64,000 nucleotides of DNA from Prevotellaceae bacterium UBA1746 (lineage in GTDB: Bacteria; Bacteroidota; Bacteroidia; Bacteroidales; Bacteroidaceae), in contig DCHS01000026.1 in assembly GCA_002314875.1 (NCBI GenBank), positions 1-64,000 of the forward strand, read 5' to 3'. The position numbers and the translations under genes were made by a program. Positions 35,523 through 43,822 of the stretch are shown here, in pieces. The stretch's first letter is position 1. Each line of letters starts with the position of its first letter. The notes under the pieces are model-generated. The model saw only the letters and a program-made list of their open reading frames with translations, searched no databases and had not been told where the DNA came from.

Positions 35523-36642
35523 ATACGAATTCAGGCTTCTCGCCTTTATTTAAAATCCATTGATAGAGGTCGCGCATCTTAATTGCTACCGACTCACTGG
35601 AATAGTTATCTCTCACGAGTTGTAAACCGTTAAGACCCATAGTCTCAAGTTCTTGTTCATCACACTGCAAGAATTTGCGCAGGGCTTCTACTAACGGTTT
35701 TGTCCCTATTGCAGTCCACCAACCACAATGATGAGTATTCAACTCTTCCCAGGGGGTTCCGACTGTAGTGATCACAGGGGTTCCACTTGCCAATGCTTCG
35801 GGAACAACGATTCCGAAATTTTCGCTATATGTCGGGAGGACAAAGAGATCCGCCTGACGATAGAGTTTCCATTTTTCTTCCTCGAAAACAGGACCTACGA
35901 ACCGAGCAATATCCGTCAGCTTCAATCGTTCTACCATTGACAATAAAGAATCAATATAGATTTTTTCGCCTGGTCCTGCAATAATGACCTGATACCCTTT
36001 CATTTCCTCTCGCAGTTCTGCAACAGCTTCAAGAAGAAAATCTATTCCCTTCTTTGGATGGACACGGCTGAGGAAAAGAATAGTCTTTGTCTTTGACCAC
36101 GATGTTTTACAAGAAATCTTGTCCGTCTGAACACAGTTGGGAACAACTTGAACATCGGAATTCCACCCCAACTTGAGAAGATTCTTCTTTTCGCTTTCTG
36201 CAGTAGCATGAATGCAATCGCAGACTTTCAAGCCCTTTCTTTGGAAAAGCAAGATCGCGGGAAGTTTCTTCGTCCAATAATGACGGGCTATTGAATAAGG
36301 TTCCAACATTCCGTGAGGAGTATAAACAACCTTGTATCCTTGTTCCTTTGCCCACATGGCCGTCAATGCTGACACTGGCATCCAACAGCAGTTAGTGTGG
36401 AATACATCAGGCTGAATCTCATCAAGAATATTAAGGAATTCCCTTTCGCAATTATTCCAAGGTAACCATTTATAGGGCATATAATGAACCTGGCAATTCT
36501 CCAGTTCAAGTTCGTCCTCATTCTTATGAGTAAGGACATGCAGTTCGCACAATTTTCCTAAATCGCGCGTCAGGAGTTGCATATAGGCTCCAACACCAGC
36601 CGAAGCTTTGTCAATTGCTGGAATGTAATGAAGTATTTTCAT
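35503..36642 (-). CDS. GT4-family glycosyltransferase
   Basis: GT-B glycosyltransferase of 379 residues. The chosen start MKILHYIPAIDKASAGVGAY (36642) avoids a 14-nt overlap with the upstream gene that a longer start at 36657 would make. GVGAYMQLLTRDL is the N-terminal glycine loop, and YTPHGMLEPYS lies in the acceptor half. ILFLSRVHPKKGIDFLLEA opens the donor domain. The nucleotide-sugar motif is YSENFGIVVPEALASGTPVI, with the ExxxxxxxE pattern. It resembles GT4 enzymes of exopolysaccharide operons. Confidence 0.9.
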   Translation of the reverse strand: MKILHYIPAIDKASAGVGAYMQLLTRDLGKLCELHVLTHKNEDELELENCQVHYMPYKWLPWNNCEREFLNILDEIQPDVFHTNCCWMPVSALTAMWAKEQGYKVVYTPHGMLEPYSIARHYWTKKLPAILLFQRKGLKVCDCIHATAESEKKNLLKLGWNSDVQVVPNCVQTDKISCKTSWSKTKTILFLSRVHPKKGIDFLLEAVAELREEMKGYQVIIAGPGEKIYIDSLLSMVERLKLTDIARFVGPVFEEEKWKLYRQADLFVLPTYSENFGIVVPEALASGTPVITTVGTPWEELNTHHCGWWTAIGTKPLVEALRKFLQCDEQELETMGLNGLQLVRDNYSSESVAIKMRDLYQWILNKGEKPEFVYERNNN

Positions 36643-36643
36643 A

Positions 36644-37681
36644 TTAGCTTCGACCACCTACTAAAACGGAATAAACTCTGGGAATATATCGTTGTGCCAG
36701 TTTTGCTACACAAATAGCAACAACACACATGATTATTGGATTAATAAGATAAAGGAATGTCAGTGTTAAATCATTAACACCTAGCACTTTTAACCCCAAT
36801 TTCTTGATGATATTGAACGCTGGCTCATGGAAAAGATATATAAAGAAAGTGTAAGGAGTGTATTTTAGGAACATCTCAAGTGTTCGTGGACAAGCAGAAT
36901 ACACCCAATCATACGATTTCCAAATGGCAATTATAGAAATCAAGGCTGCGAACTGAGCATAATAATCTCCAATTACCCCTGGGCTATTAACGATTGGAAA
37001 AGCATTATTTAATGCAACAAGGCAGTAAAGTATCAGCCACAATGATGTTCGTTTCTTGTTTACCGTATTATCCAGAACCCCCTTATTATTGCAGATAGCA
37101 ATTGTTGCTCCAAATACGAAACTCGTCAACCAGAAACGGAAAATCCATCCAGTAAGCAATAAAACTACCAAGAGGAACCACCACCCGGTCTTTTTAATAC
37201 CCCAATAGAGTATCGGAGTCAACATTACAAAAATCAGCAAATCTCTCAAGAACCAAAGGTGGAAACCGATAGGTTCAATAAATAAAGTATATAAGGTCCC
37301 AAGTATTCCCTCATATGGGAACATTTCTGCTAAGTTGCTATTAACGAAACTTGAAACACCTGGGAGGTAGGTTAATGCCAAATACCAGCATACGAAAACC
37401 AGATTCCAAATAATATACGGAATTAGAAGGGTATGAAAGCGCCTGCAGATTTTCGGCAGACAATCTTTTATAGAGTCTACTGACTTGAAAAACAAGAAAC
37501 CAGAAATACCATAGAACAAAGGAACTGCTCCATTGGCAAATCCAATGACAACCTTTTGAAATGCCATCGATATTGGATAATCTTCAACTTCCAAATAGTA
37601 TCCATGGATATAAATTACCAATACTATCATAAGCAATGATAATACCGATAACTTCTGACTATTATATTTCGTGATTTCCAT
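36644..37681 (-). CDS. Acyltransferase-3 family membrane protein
   Basis: A 345-residue polytopic protein of the acyltransferase-3 family. The N-terminal segment LSVLSLLMIVLVIYIHGYY holds the conserved His. ANGAVPLFYGISGFLFFKS and LIPYIIWNLVFVCWYLAL follow. GFHLWFLRDLLIFVMLTPIL is the family's central W-F-L-R-D motif. It likely O-acylates a polysaccharide precursor or lipid-linked repeat unit. AT-rich like its neighbours. It lies 9 nt downstream of the GT4 gene at 37691. Confidence 0.9.
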   Translation of the reverse strand: MEITKYNSQKLSVLSLLMIVLVIYIHGYYLEVEDYPISMAFQKVVIGFANGAVPLFYGISGFLFFKSVDSIKDCLPKICRRFHTLLIPYIIWNLVFVCWYLALTYLPGVSSFVNSNLAEMFPYEGILGTLYTLFIEPIGFHLWFLRDLLIFVMLTPILYWGIKKTGWWFLLVVLLLTGWIFRFWLTSFVFGATIAICNNKGVLDNTVNKKRTSLWLILYCLVALNNAFPIVNSPGVIGDYYAQFAALISIIAIWKSYDWVYSACPRTLEMFLKYTPYTFFIYLFHEPAFNIIKKLGLKVLGVNDLTLTFLYLINPIIMCVVAICVAKLAQRYIPRVYSVLVGGRS

Positions 37682-37690
37682 ATTTATCCT

Positions 37691-38806
37691 CTATCGCCAA
37701 TCTGGGAAACGATCTCTGATACTAATAGCTATTTCTTTTGCTTTATTATCAGGGGCAATCATCGAAGCTGCCGCATATGCCTTGTCAGATACTTCAAGAT
37801 ATTTTTGTTGATCCCTCATTAAAAGCTCAATACAATCAGCAAGACCGCTAGCATCATCACGACCGAAACTAAGTCCACAGCCATAGTCTTTCACCATTTT
37901 CACACCTCCCATACCTTCATTCACAACCAAAGGAACTCCACACATAAGGGCATCATTGAGACGAATACCCCAAGGCTCATCATTTCCTGCACCGACATAT
38001 ACAGAACAGGTTTCATAAAGTTCGCAAAGTTTATCAAGAGAGACGAATCCAAGGAAGTTGACATTCTTTAATCCGTATTCCAGACTCAATGATTTCATCT
38101 TCTCCAAAAGAGGACCATTTTGAGTAATATTGCAAACAGGCTCTAAACCTCTTTTCTTCAATAATCCCAGTGCCTTTATCAATAGCAATGGTGAACGATG
38201 CCACTGATGGATTCCTGAAAGAAGGATAGTGAATGATTGCCAATGATCAGCACTTCTGTGAATAAGTCTTGACTTTGGAATTCTTGGTGAATAGTATCCA
38301 CAAGCTATTATTTTATCTGTAGGCCAGCCAATGGTCATAAGAGTCTGGGTGTCATCGCCGGAATAATTAATTAGGAAGTCTGCACCCTGGATAGATTCCT
38401 TTAATTTAAGGGGCAAAGACCATCTCATATATAATGATTTCAGCAATCGTTTAAAGCCAGCGTCCATATTACACGGAGCTTCTGAGCCAATGGCAAAATG
38501 ACATCCTAATTCAGCCGCCGACTTCATTAACAAACGATGAATCAAAGCGGATTGGTATGCACAAAACAGATGATGGCTTTCTTTGTTTTCCTGTAGCAAT
38601 TGCATGGCCGAAGACAAATCGTCACCAACAAAAGTGATATCAATATCCCCAAATTCATTGTCGCTAAAGCCCGTCTTCTTTCTTAATTCCTCAAAAGGTT
38701 TCCAAAGAAACACCTTCAAAGGAACACCGAAAGCGGAAGCTAAACCACGATAAAAAGCCAATGTTGACCGGCAATAGGAATGTCCCCAAACAACAAGACT
38801 ATTCAT
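37691..38806 (-). CDS. GT4-like glycosyltransferase
   Basis: A 371-residue putative GT-B transferase. The N-terminal half (MNSLVVWGHSYCRSTLAFYR) is less typical. The C-terminal half is GT4-like: SFTILLSGIHQWHRSPLLLI, NVNFLGFVSLDKLCELYETC, VYVGAGNDEPWGIRLNDAL and MCGVPLVVNEGMGG. The usual E-x7-E motif is altered to EPWGIRLNDAL, so catalysis is likely but divergent. Its start overlaps the end of the upstream GT2 gene by 8 nt. Confidence 0.8.
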   Translation of the reverse strand: MNSLVVWGHSYCRSTLAFYRGLASAFGVPLKVFLWKPFEELRKKTGFSDNEFGDIDITFVGDDLSSAMQLLQENKESHHLFCAYQSALIHRLLMKSAAELGCHFAIGSEAPCNMDAGFKRLLKSLYMRWSLPLKLKESIQGADFLINYSGDDTQTLMTIGWPTDKIIACGYYSPRIPKSRLIHRSADHWQSFTILLSGIHQWHRSPLLLIKALGLLKKRGLEPVCNITQNGPLLEKMKSLSLEYGLKNVNFLGFVSLDKLCELYETCSVYVGAGNDEPWGIRLNDALMCGVPLVVNEGMGGVKMVKDYGCGLSFGRDDASGLADCIELLMRDQQKYLEVSDKAYAAASMIAPDNKAKEIAISIRDRFPDWR

Positions 38807-39632
38807 AAAGACTTTTATAATTCCTTCCTAATAAACTATGATCAGTCAGTCTGGAAATGAGTACCCTACCCATAATTCTCCAAACACTCCAAATTTTGTA
38901 AAGAAGTCGTGGCTTGGGATAATTTTTATAAATAAATTCCTCTTCCTTACTCTTCTGAATCCAAGAAGGATGAGAAGGGTCGGCTAAAGCTGAATCCTGG
39001 AAATTATGACCTGACATTTTTGCATCTTCATGAAGACGAAGCCCCCACAAATAATAAGGAATACGAACAAATCCGTCGCCATTGGCAATAAAGCGATGCC
39101 ACAATTCCGTATCCATCATATAATTGAAATCTAATCTCAAAAGGCCAAGCTCTAACAAGCGGTGACGGCGCATAAATGCAGTTGGACCACCATTAGAAAA
39201 CAGATGATATTTATTCCAAAACTTAGAATCAGATTCTACTTTTCCTATTCGAATGATATCACCTATTTTATTCAGCCAAAGAACATTCCCCAAAAACCAT
39301 TGTGTTTTAGGATGCTTCCTTGCGAATTCATCAACCATTCTTAAAGCATTAGGAAGGAGAACATCGTCAGAATTCAGCCAGGTGACAATTTCACCAGTTG
39401 CTTTGAGAAATCCTTGATTGATGGCATCACTCTGCCCCTTATCTTTCTGACTTTGCCAATAGGTTATCTGCGATTCGTATTTTTTTATAATATCTACACT
39501 ATTATCAGTAGAACCACCATCCATCACAATAATCTCAACCTCGGGATACTTTTGGTCAAAAACAGATTGTAGAGTCTGCTCAAGAAATTGTCCCTGATTG
39601 TAAGAGGGTATTATGATTGAAATCTTTGTCAT
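38799..39632 (-). CDS. GT2-family glycosyltransferase
   Basis: GT-A transferase of 277 residues. The start MTKISIIIPSYNQGQFLEQT is classic. IIVMDGGSTDNSVDIIK, QSDAINQGF and VTWLNSDDVLLP give the nucleotide-sugar and DxD-type sites. MMDTELWHRFIANGD is in the acceptor region. The gene overlaps the upstream polymerase-like gene by about 53 nt and the downstream GT4 gene by 8 nt. Confidence 0.92.
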   Translation of the reverse strand: MTKISIIIPSYNQGQFLEQTLQSVFDQKYPEVEIIVMDGGSTDNSVDIIKKYESQITYWQSQKDKGQSDAINQGFLKATGEIVTWLNSDDVLLPNALRMVDEFARKHPKTQWFLGNVLWLNKIGDIIRIGKVESDSKFWNKYHLFSNGGPTAFMRRHRLLELGLLRLDFNYMMDTELWHRFIANGDGFVRIPYYLWGLRLHEDAKMSGHNFQDSALADPSHPSWIQKSKEEEFIYKNYPKPRLLYKIWSVWRIMGRVLISRLTDHSLLGRNYKSLYE

Positions 39633-40860
39633 AAAAATACTTTCTAGTGGAATTAAAATAATTGTATTCGGAATTTAGGAACACAATTATCAAAATGAAA
39701 ACAAGAAACTGTAATCTATCAGAGAAAGGTGAGAAAAGAATGTTCCAAAGGTACAACATGGTCAATAATGATACCATACCCAACATCCTCTTGCTCTTTA
39801 GAATATTACCTTTTCGAATCAAGACAATAATCTGCCATAGGACATAAAGCCAGAAGGGAAGACTTAAAATACCTGCATAAACCCAGCTTCCAAGGATATA
39901 AGAGTGTCCTGGAAGATACTCATCCGATTCATCAGTGTTTTTAACATAATTGTATTTATGCGTATCCAAATATTTTTCTGCATATCCATATTTATCTTTG
40001 GCATAACTGCCATATCCAACAATAGGATGCTCCTTAATAAGTTCCCATGATATTAAAGCATCTGCTCGGCCAGAAGCCAAACCGATTTTATTATCTTTCT
40101 GCATCATATACTTTTCATATGCACGCTCTCCAAGGGCACCGCTTTCTGCCAAATCACTATAAAAAAAGGTAACACCAGCAATACCAATCAAAATCGCAAC
40201 TACAGCATATTTGAGTTTCTTTAAGTAAAAATAAAGTGTCTTTTCGAACGTATCTTTTCTCACATAATCAATAAAGAGCAAAAGTACAACAGAAACCGTA
40301 GATGTCAGAATAATTGATCTGCTATTATGGAACAAGGCCCATACGCCATAAGATCCTATAGCAAGATAGGCCAGTTTTTTCCTTCCAACGAAATACAGAT
40401 AGCCACCGATAAATAAACTCAATTGATACCAAGCATAGGTCTGCCAGACACCTCTATCAAATTCTGTTTCAAATTTTTGCAAATAATAGAAACTATACAA
40501 ACTCGAAATTGCATTTCCTCCCCAGAAATAGAGTAATCGCTTCGGATTGTCATTCAACATCCAGTATGCAAAGGGGATCAAAGCAATAAGGAAAACAACA
40601 TTGAAGGCTCCCTTCAAAGAGTCTACGCTTGATGACCCATTGTACATATCGGAAACTACAACTCCCACTAGCCAAAGAAAAGCTAGTTTGAATAGTGTCT
40701 TGGTCTGTTGATTCTCTTTGAATTTGCTCCAGTTAATAAATGGTAACATAGCAAATGCTACCAATTCAGCAATGGCAAATGTACCGACGAATCGGACTTT
40801 CACCAAAGCCAGCAATCCTAGAACAAAAACAAATAAATCTTTCTTTCGATTTTCTTTCAT
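39580..40860 (-). CDS. Wzy/O-antigen-ligase-like membrane protein
   Basis: A 426-residue polytopic protein predicted to polymerise or ligate lipid-linked repeat units at the periplasmic face. The start at 40860 (MKENRKKDLFVFVLGLL) is more natural than the upstream 40896. About ten hydrophobic segments flank a large loop containing LASGRADALISWELIKEHPIVGYG and PGHSYILGSWVYAGILSLP. This loop with Arg and His is the Wzy_C/O-antigen-ligase hallmark. The repeat unit is unknown. It overlaps the following GT2 gene by 53 nt. Confidence 0.85.
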   Translation of the reverse strand: MKENRKKDLFVFVLGLLALVKVRFVGTFAIAELVAFAMLPFINWSKFKENQQTKTLFKLAFLWLVGVVVSDMYNGSSSVDSLKGAFNVVFLIALIPFAYWMLNDNPKRLLYFWGGNAISSLYSFYYLQKFETEFDRGVWQTYAWYQLSLFIGGYLYFVGRKKLAYLAIGSYGVWALFHNSRSIILTSTVSVVLLLFIDYVRKDTFEKTLYFYLKKLKYAVVAILIGIAGVTFFYSDLAESGALGERAYEKYMMQKDNKIGLASGRADALISWELIKEHPIVGYGSYAKDKYGYAEKYLDTHKYNYVKNTDESDEYLPGHSYILGSWVYAGILSLPFWLYVLWQIIVLIRKGNILKSKRMLGMVSLLTMLYLWNILFSPFSDRLQFLVFILIIVFLNSEYNYFNSTRKYFYDKDFNHNTLLQSGTIS

Positions 40861-40876
40861 TATAATTTCAACTATT

Positions 40877-42226
40877 CTAGCGATTCCATACTCCAAAAGA
40901 AGTATTCGTTAGGATTTTTGCCAATTGAACTCTTGCGACAACAGCCTGTAAGGCATAGACTGAAGACAAAACTACTAATATTCCGCAGATTCCATATTCT
41001 CCGCATAACACATAACATACAGGGATGGCGAAAACTGCACAAACAATGTAAACTATCATCTGTAAAAAAACCTTTCCAATACCATTCAGCAATATCATAT
41101 ACATATTAGAATATGACAATACACTCATATAAACCATCATGCCCACAGAAACGGAAGTGGCTATTTCCACGGAACCATGAAGCCATATTTTATAGCAGAA
41201 AGGTGATAGTATCAACAACAAGAAATTTACTCCAAACAAAAGAATCCAAGTTCTTCGAAGCTTTTGAAGAATACGATTCATCCAGTCAAAGTCCTGTTTC
41301 GCATAAGCCTCGGTATAGGCTGACCAGAACGGTGTGAGGATTATCGTAAATACCATCTGCGTTATGGAAAAATACTTATAAGCTATATTAAACTCTGTCA
41401 CAGATTCAGGTCCAAGGACGCGGGAAAGAATGATATTTGTCACCTGGAATATCAACAGCATTGAAATCTGTATAACAAAAAACTTTCCACCTAATCCAAT
41501 AATATTTCTGAAAAGCCCGAAATCAACATATTTCAATGAGGGTGAATAGGCTTGGTATTTTCCCTTAAACAAATAGCATGATACCAACAATATCACCAGG
41601 CATGGCAACCACGACAGTGCAATGGCAATATACACCATGTTTCCCTCAGTCGTTTTTGTAAGAAGATAGATCACTGCCAGTGAAATACCCTGGCTTACCG
41701 TCGTAATCATCGCAGAGTATGCAGGACGCTGATCGGCAGATAACAATATCGGGCATACATTGAGAACAAAATTGAAACATACGCCAACCAAAAGAAAAGC
41801 CACTACTGACTGCAGCATCAATTTGATTGCAGGGTCAACTTTAAGAAAAGCAGCCCAGTCTATAAAGGGATTGGCAATTTCCGCAACAACAAGAATTACT
41901 CCGAAAATAATAAAGAGAGAAATATATGTTGTCGATACGTACTTTCTCGCTAATACATCATCGCCTATCGCCTTTGATTCTGCAAAACGATTACGGAATC
42001 CGTGTCCTAATCCAACATCAAAATATGATATCCATGCAACAATCGAACTAAGCGTAAGCCAGATACCATATTGCTCAGCATTCAGATAATCAATCGTTAC
42101 AGGGACCAGCAGCAAAGAAATGATAATTGCAACTCCTTTGTTTAGAAAAGATGCAATAATGTTTTTCTTAGCCAACTGTGAACGAGTTGAACCAGAATTA
42201 ATATATTTTTTTATTGAAACCAACAT
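40877..42226 (-). CDS. Wzx-like polysaccharide flippase (MOP superfamily)
   Basis: A 449-residue membrane protein of the oligosaccharidyl-lipid flippase type. The start at 42226 (MLVSIKKYINSGSTRSQLAKK) is preferred; an upstream ATG at 42268 adds 14 residues. The N-terminus NIIASFLNKGVAIIISLLLV is followed by EQYGIWLTLSSIVAWISYFDVGLG, the typical first Wzx motif. FRNRFAESKAIGD and about twelve hydrophobic segments are visible. It would move the undecaprenyl-linked repeat unit across the inner membrane. It is 16 nt upstream of the polymerase-like gene. Confidence 0.88.
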   Translation of the reverse strand: MLVSIKKYINSGSTRSQLAKKNIIASFLNKGVAIIISLLLVPVTIDYLNAEQYGIWLTLSSIVAWISYFDVGLGHGFRNRFAESKAIGDDVLARKYVSTTYISLFIIFGVILVVAEIANPFIDWAAFLKVDPAIKLMLQSVVAFLLVGVCFNFVLNVCPILLSADQRPAYSAMITTVSQGISLAVIYLLTKTTEGNMVYIAIALSWLPCLVILLVSCYLFKGKYQAYSPSLKYVDFGLFRNIIGLGGKFFVIQISMLLIFQVTNIILSRVLGPESVTEFNIAYKYFSITQMVFTIILTPFWSAYTEAYAKQDFDWMNRILQKLRRTWILLFGVNFLLLILSPFCYKIWLHGSVEIATSVSVGMMVYMSVLSYSNMYMILLNGIGKVFLQMIVYIVCAVFAIPVCYVLCGEYGICGILVVLSSVYALQAVVARVQLAKILTNTSFGVWNR

Positions 42227-42419
42227 ATAAATATTCAAAGCTATATGCAATGATAAAATATTTGGCATGATTAATTCATGTCTTACTTTGAGAGGAACTT
42301 ATTCTCTCCAAATAAAACTAATGACAAAAACTTACTTTTTGAAAATAATTTATAGAGGACAACCGAAATAGATATTGTTACTAGTGTACCGATTAGGAAC
42401 AATATGACTTGGTCACTTA

Positions 42420-43306
42420 TTATATGCGTTTTAAATTCCAAATAAGCAATTTTTGGTGAAGCACATATATAGGAAGGGTCATTGTTCCAATATACACTAA
42501 ACTTGTTTTTAGATATTTACCCAATACGATTATTTTACACAATAAAATGGCACTCATAATTCCCATGAAACCAATGGAAATCATATACAGGTATTTATGG
42601 AAAAATTCTATTGCAAATACATTATCACTCATTTCATACACTGTCAAGGAGACAAGGAGAAATCGTAGAAATGGAGCATTATCCCAAAACAACTTGTAAA
42701 TAAAACTAATAACCATATGGGAATGTTACTCCATTGATAATCTCTTGTAAAGATACCAATTACAAAAAATGGGGCAACATATTTTAATTCATGCGACAAA
42801 ATAAAGTCTGGAAGGAAATATAAAACTACCAAAACCAAAATCCATCCTATCAGCATAAATCTTCTAAGATTTTTCCTTATAAGACACCCAATTACAGACA
42901 AGACAAAAAGAACCGAAAGGAACCATAAACTGACAAAAAGCAGACTGCACAGAAAGGAAACTTCTATCGGAGAATGGGTTAATAACTTCGATAAACAAAG
43001 TATGCCACAATCTATGATACCCATCGTAATACATGGCAACATCAAATGCTGGAACTATAATTTCAAGAACTCTTTAGTTGACTTCTTATCAACAGAACTA
43101 ATGAAAAAATGACCTGATACAGCCATAAACAATGGCATATGGAACGAGTATATGAATAATTCCAACCCATTACTTTGCCAATCAAGGCCAAAATTCTGAA
43201 TCACATGACCTAACACAACCAAGAATATTGCATACCCCTTAATAATATCGTAAAACTCGTCTCTGCTAATAGTCTTTACCATGCTATAAATAGGAAAATA
43301 TATCAA
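42420..43306 (-). pseudogene. Broken acyltransferase-3 gene (in-frame stop plus frameshift)
   Basis: Three minus-strand fragments together make one acyltransferase-3 protein of about 295 residues. Fragment 1 (43306-43055) has IKGYAIFLVVLGHVIQNFG and MPLFMAVSGHFFI, then a TAG at 43057-43055. Reading on in the same frame gives FQHLMLPCITMGIIDCGILC, the expected next segment, so a CAG or similar codon probably became TAG. Fragment 2 ends at 42644. The remaining part (42716-42420, with IGTMTLPIYVLHQKLLIW) is in another frame, so a single frameshift lies between about 42716 and 42640. It is the first gene after the operon promoter. Sequencing error cannot be excluded without reads. Confidence 0.82.
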
Positions 43307-43369
43307 AAACTGGGCCTTTTCGTGTTGACATCAAAAGTCAAAATTCTACACCCTCTTCACACAAATATT

Positions 43370-43396
43370 CCTCACTGAGACGTTAACTCCGTGAGG
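43370..43396. promoter_or_regulatory. Leader hairpin upstream of the polysaccharide operon
   Basis: CCTCAC-T-GAG pairs with CTC-C-GTGAGG around loop ACGTTAA. It lies about 50 nt into the predicted leader RNA. No U-tract follows, so it is not a classical terminator; an antitermination or RNA-stability role is an inference. Confidence 0.45.
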
Positions 43397-43454
43397 TACA
43401 GTATATTATATAATAATATAGGGGAAACTTGGGAAAATTTCTCTTAAAACGAGG

Positions 43455-43485
43455 CAAAGATAAGCATTTCCTCGCACACGCGCAA
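43455..43485 (-). promoter_or_regulatory. Predicted promoter of the polysaccharide operon, overlapped by a dyad
   Basis: The minus strand has TTG at 43485-43483 and TATCTTTG at 43462-43455 with a 20-bp spacer, a strong Bacteroidetes promoter. An inverted repeat, AAGCATTTC (43462-43470) and GAAAATGCTT (43486-43495), brackets the spacer and could be an operator. The predicted start is near 43448. Confidence 0.65.
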
Positions 43486-43582
43486 GAAAATGCTTAAAAA
43501 ATGTTGCACAATGTAAATTTTCCTTTCGTCTTTTGCTCTCTACAGAAGCATTTCCATACCTTTGACAGACGGAGGACCTATA

Positions 43583-43592
43583 GGGGGGGGGT
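43583..43592. repeat. Homopolymer run of ten G
   Basis: Ten consecutive G residues in an otherwise mixed intergenic sequence, between ATA and TAATG. Such runs can vary in length by slippage. It is not inside a gene or a recognised promoter. Confidence 0.8.
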
Positions 43593-43739
43593 AATGTGGC
43601 TTCACACCTCTGACAGAGGAAGACTTCTACGCCTTAGAAACACGGAGGACCTGGTGGCGGTTATGGGTGATCAATGAATCCAATTCACCTTCATGTGTTT
43701 GGGGCAAGGAAGAAAGGGAAACTTTTCGTCATTTTGTAG

Positions 43740-43812
43740 AAAATCGCTACATTCGCTACATGATTTTAGGCTTTTCAGCTAAGAATCAGTAATTTGCGAA
43801 TGTAGCGATTTT
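43740..43812. repeat. Perfect 17-bp inverted repeat after the VirE-like gene
   Basis: AAAATCGCTACATTCGC at 43740-43756 is the exact reverse complement of 43796-43812, with 39 nt between. The left arm continues into a direct repeat (TCGCTACAT twice, 43744-43761). It starts 11 nt after the stop codon of the VirE-like gene on the minus strand, so it could shield the mRNA 3' end; a U-tract is absent. Confidence 0.75.
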
Positions 43813-43822
43813 TCACGTTCGG

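Larger units (their letters stand above)
43307..43822. other. Non-coding stretch: polysaccharide-operon promoter, leader and repeats
   Basis: This 516-nt stretch has no credible gene. It holds a minus-strand promoter (43485-43455) with a dyad over its spacer, a leader of about 140 nt with a hairpin at 43370-43396 and an AT-rich dyad near 43402-43420. It also has a run of ten G (43583-43592) and a 17-bp inverted repeat (43740-43812) just after the VirE-like gene. Confidence 0.7.

Noticed and set aside
43300..43600. Invertible capsule promoter as in Bacteroides fragilis
   Set aside because: No matched inverted repeats flank the promoter at the required distance and no Mpi-like invertase gene is present; the only dyad overlaps the promoter itself.
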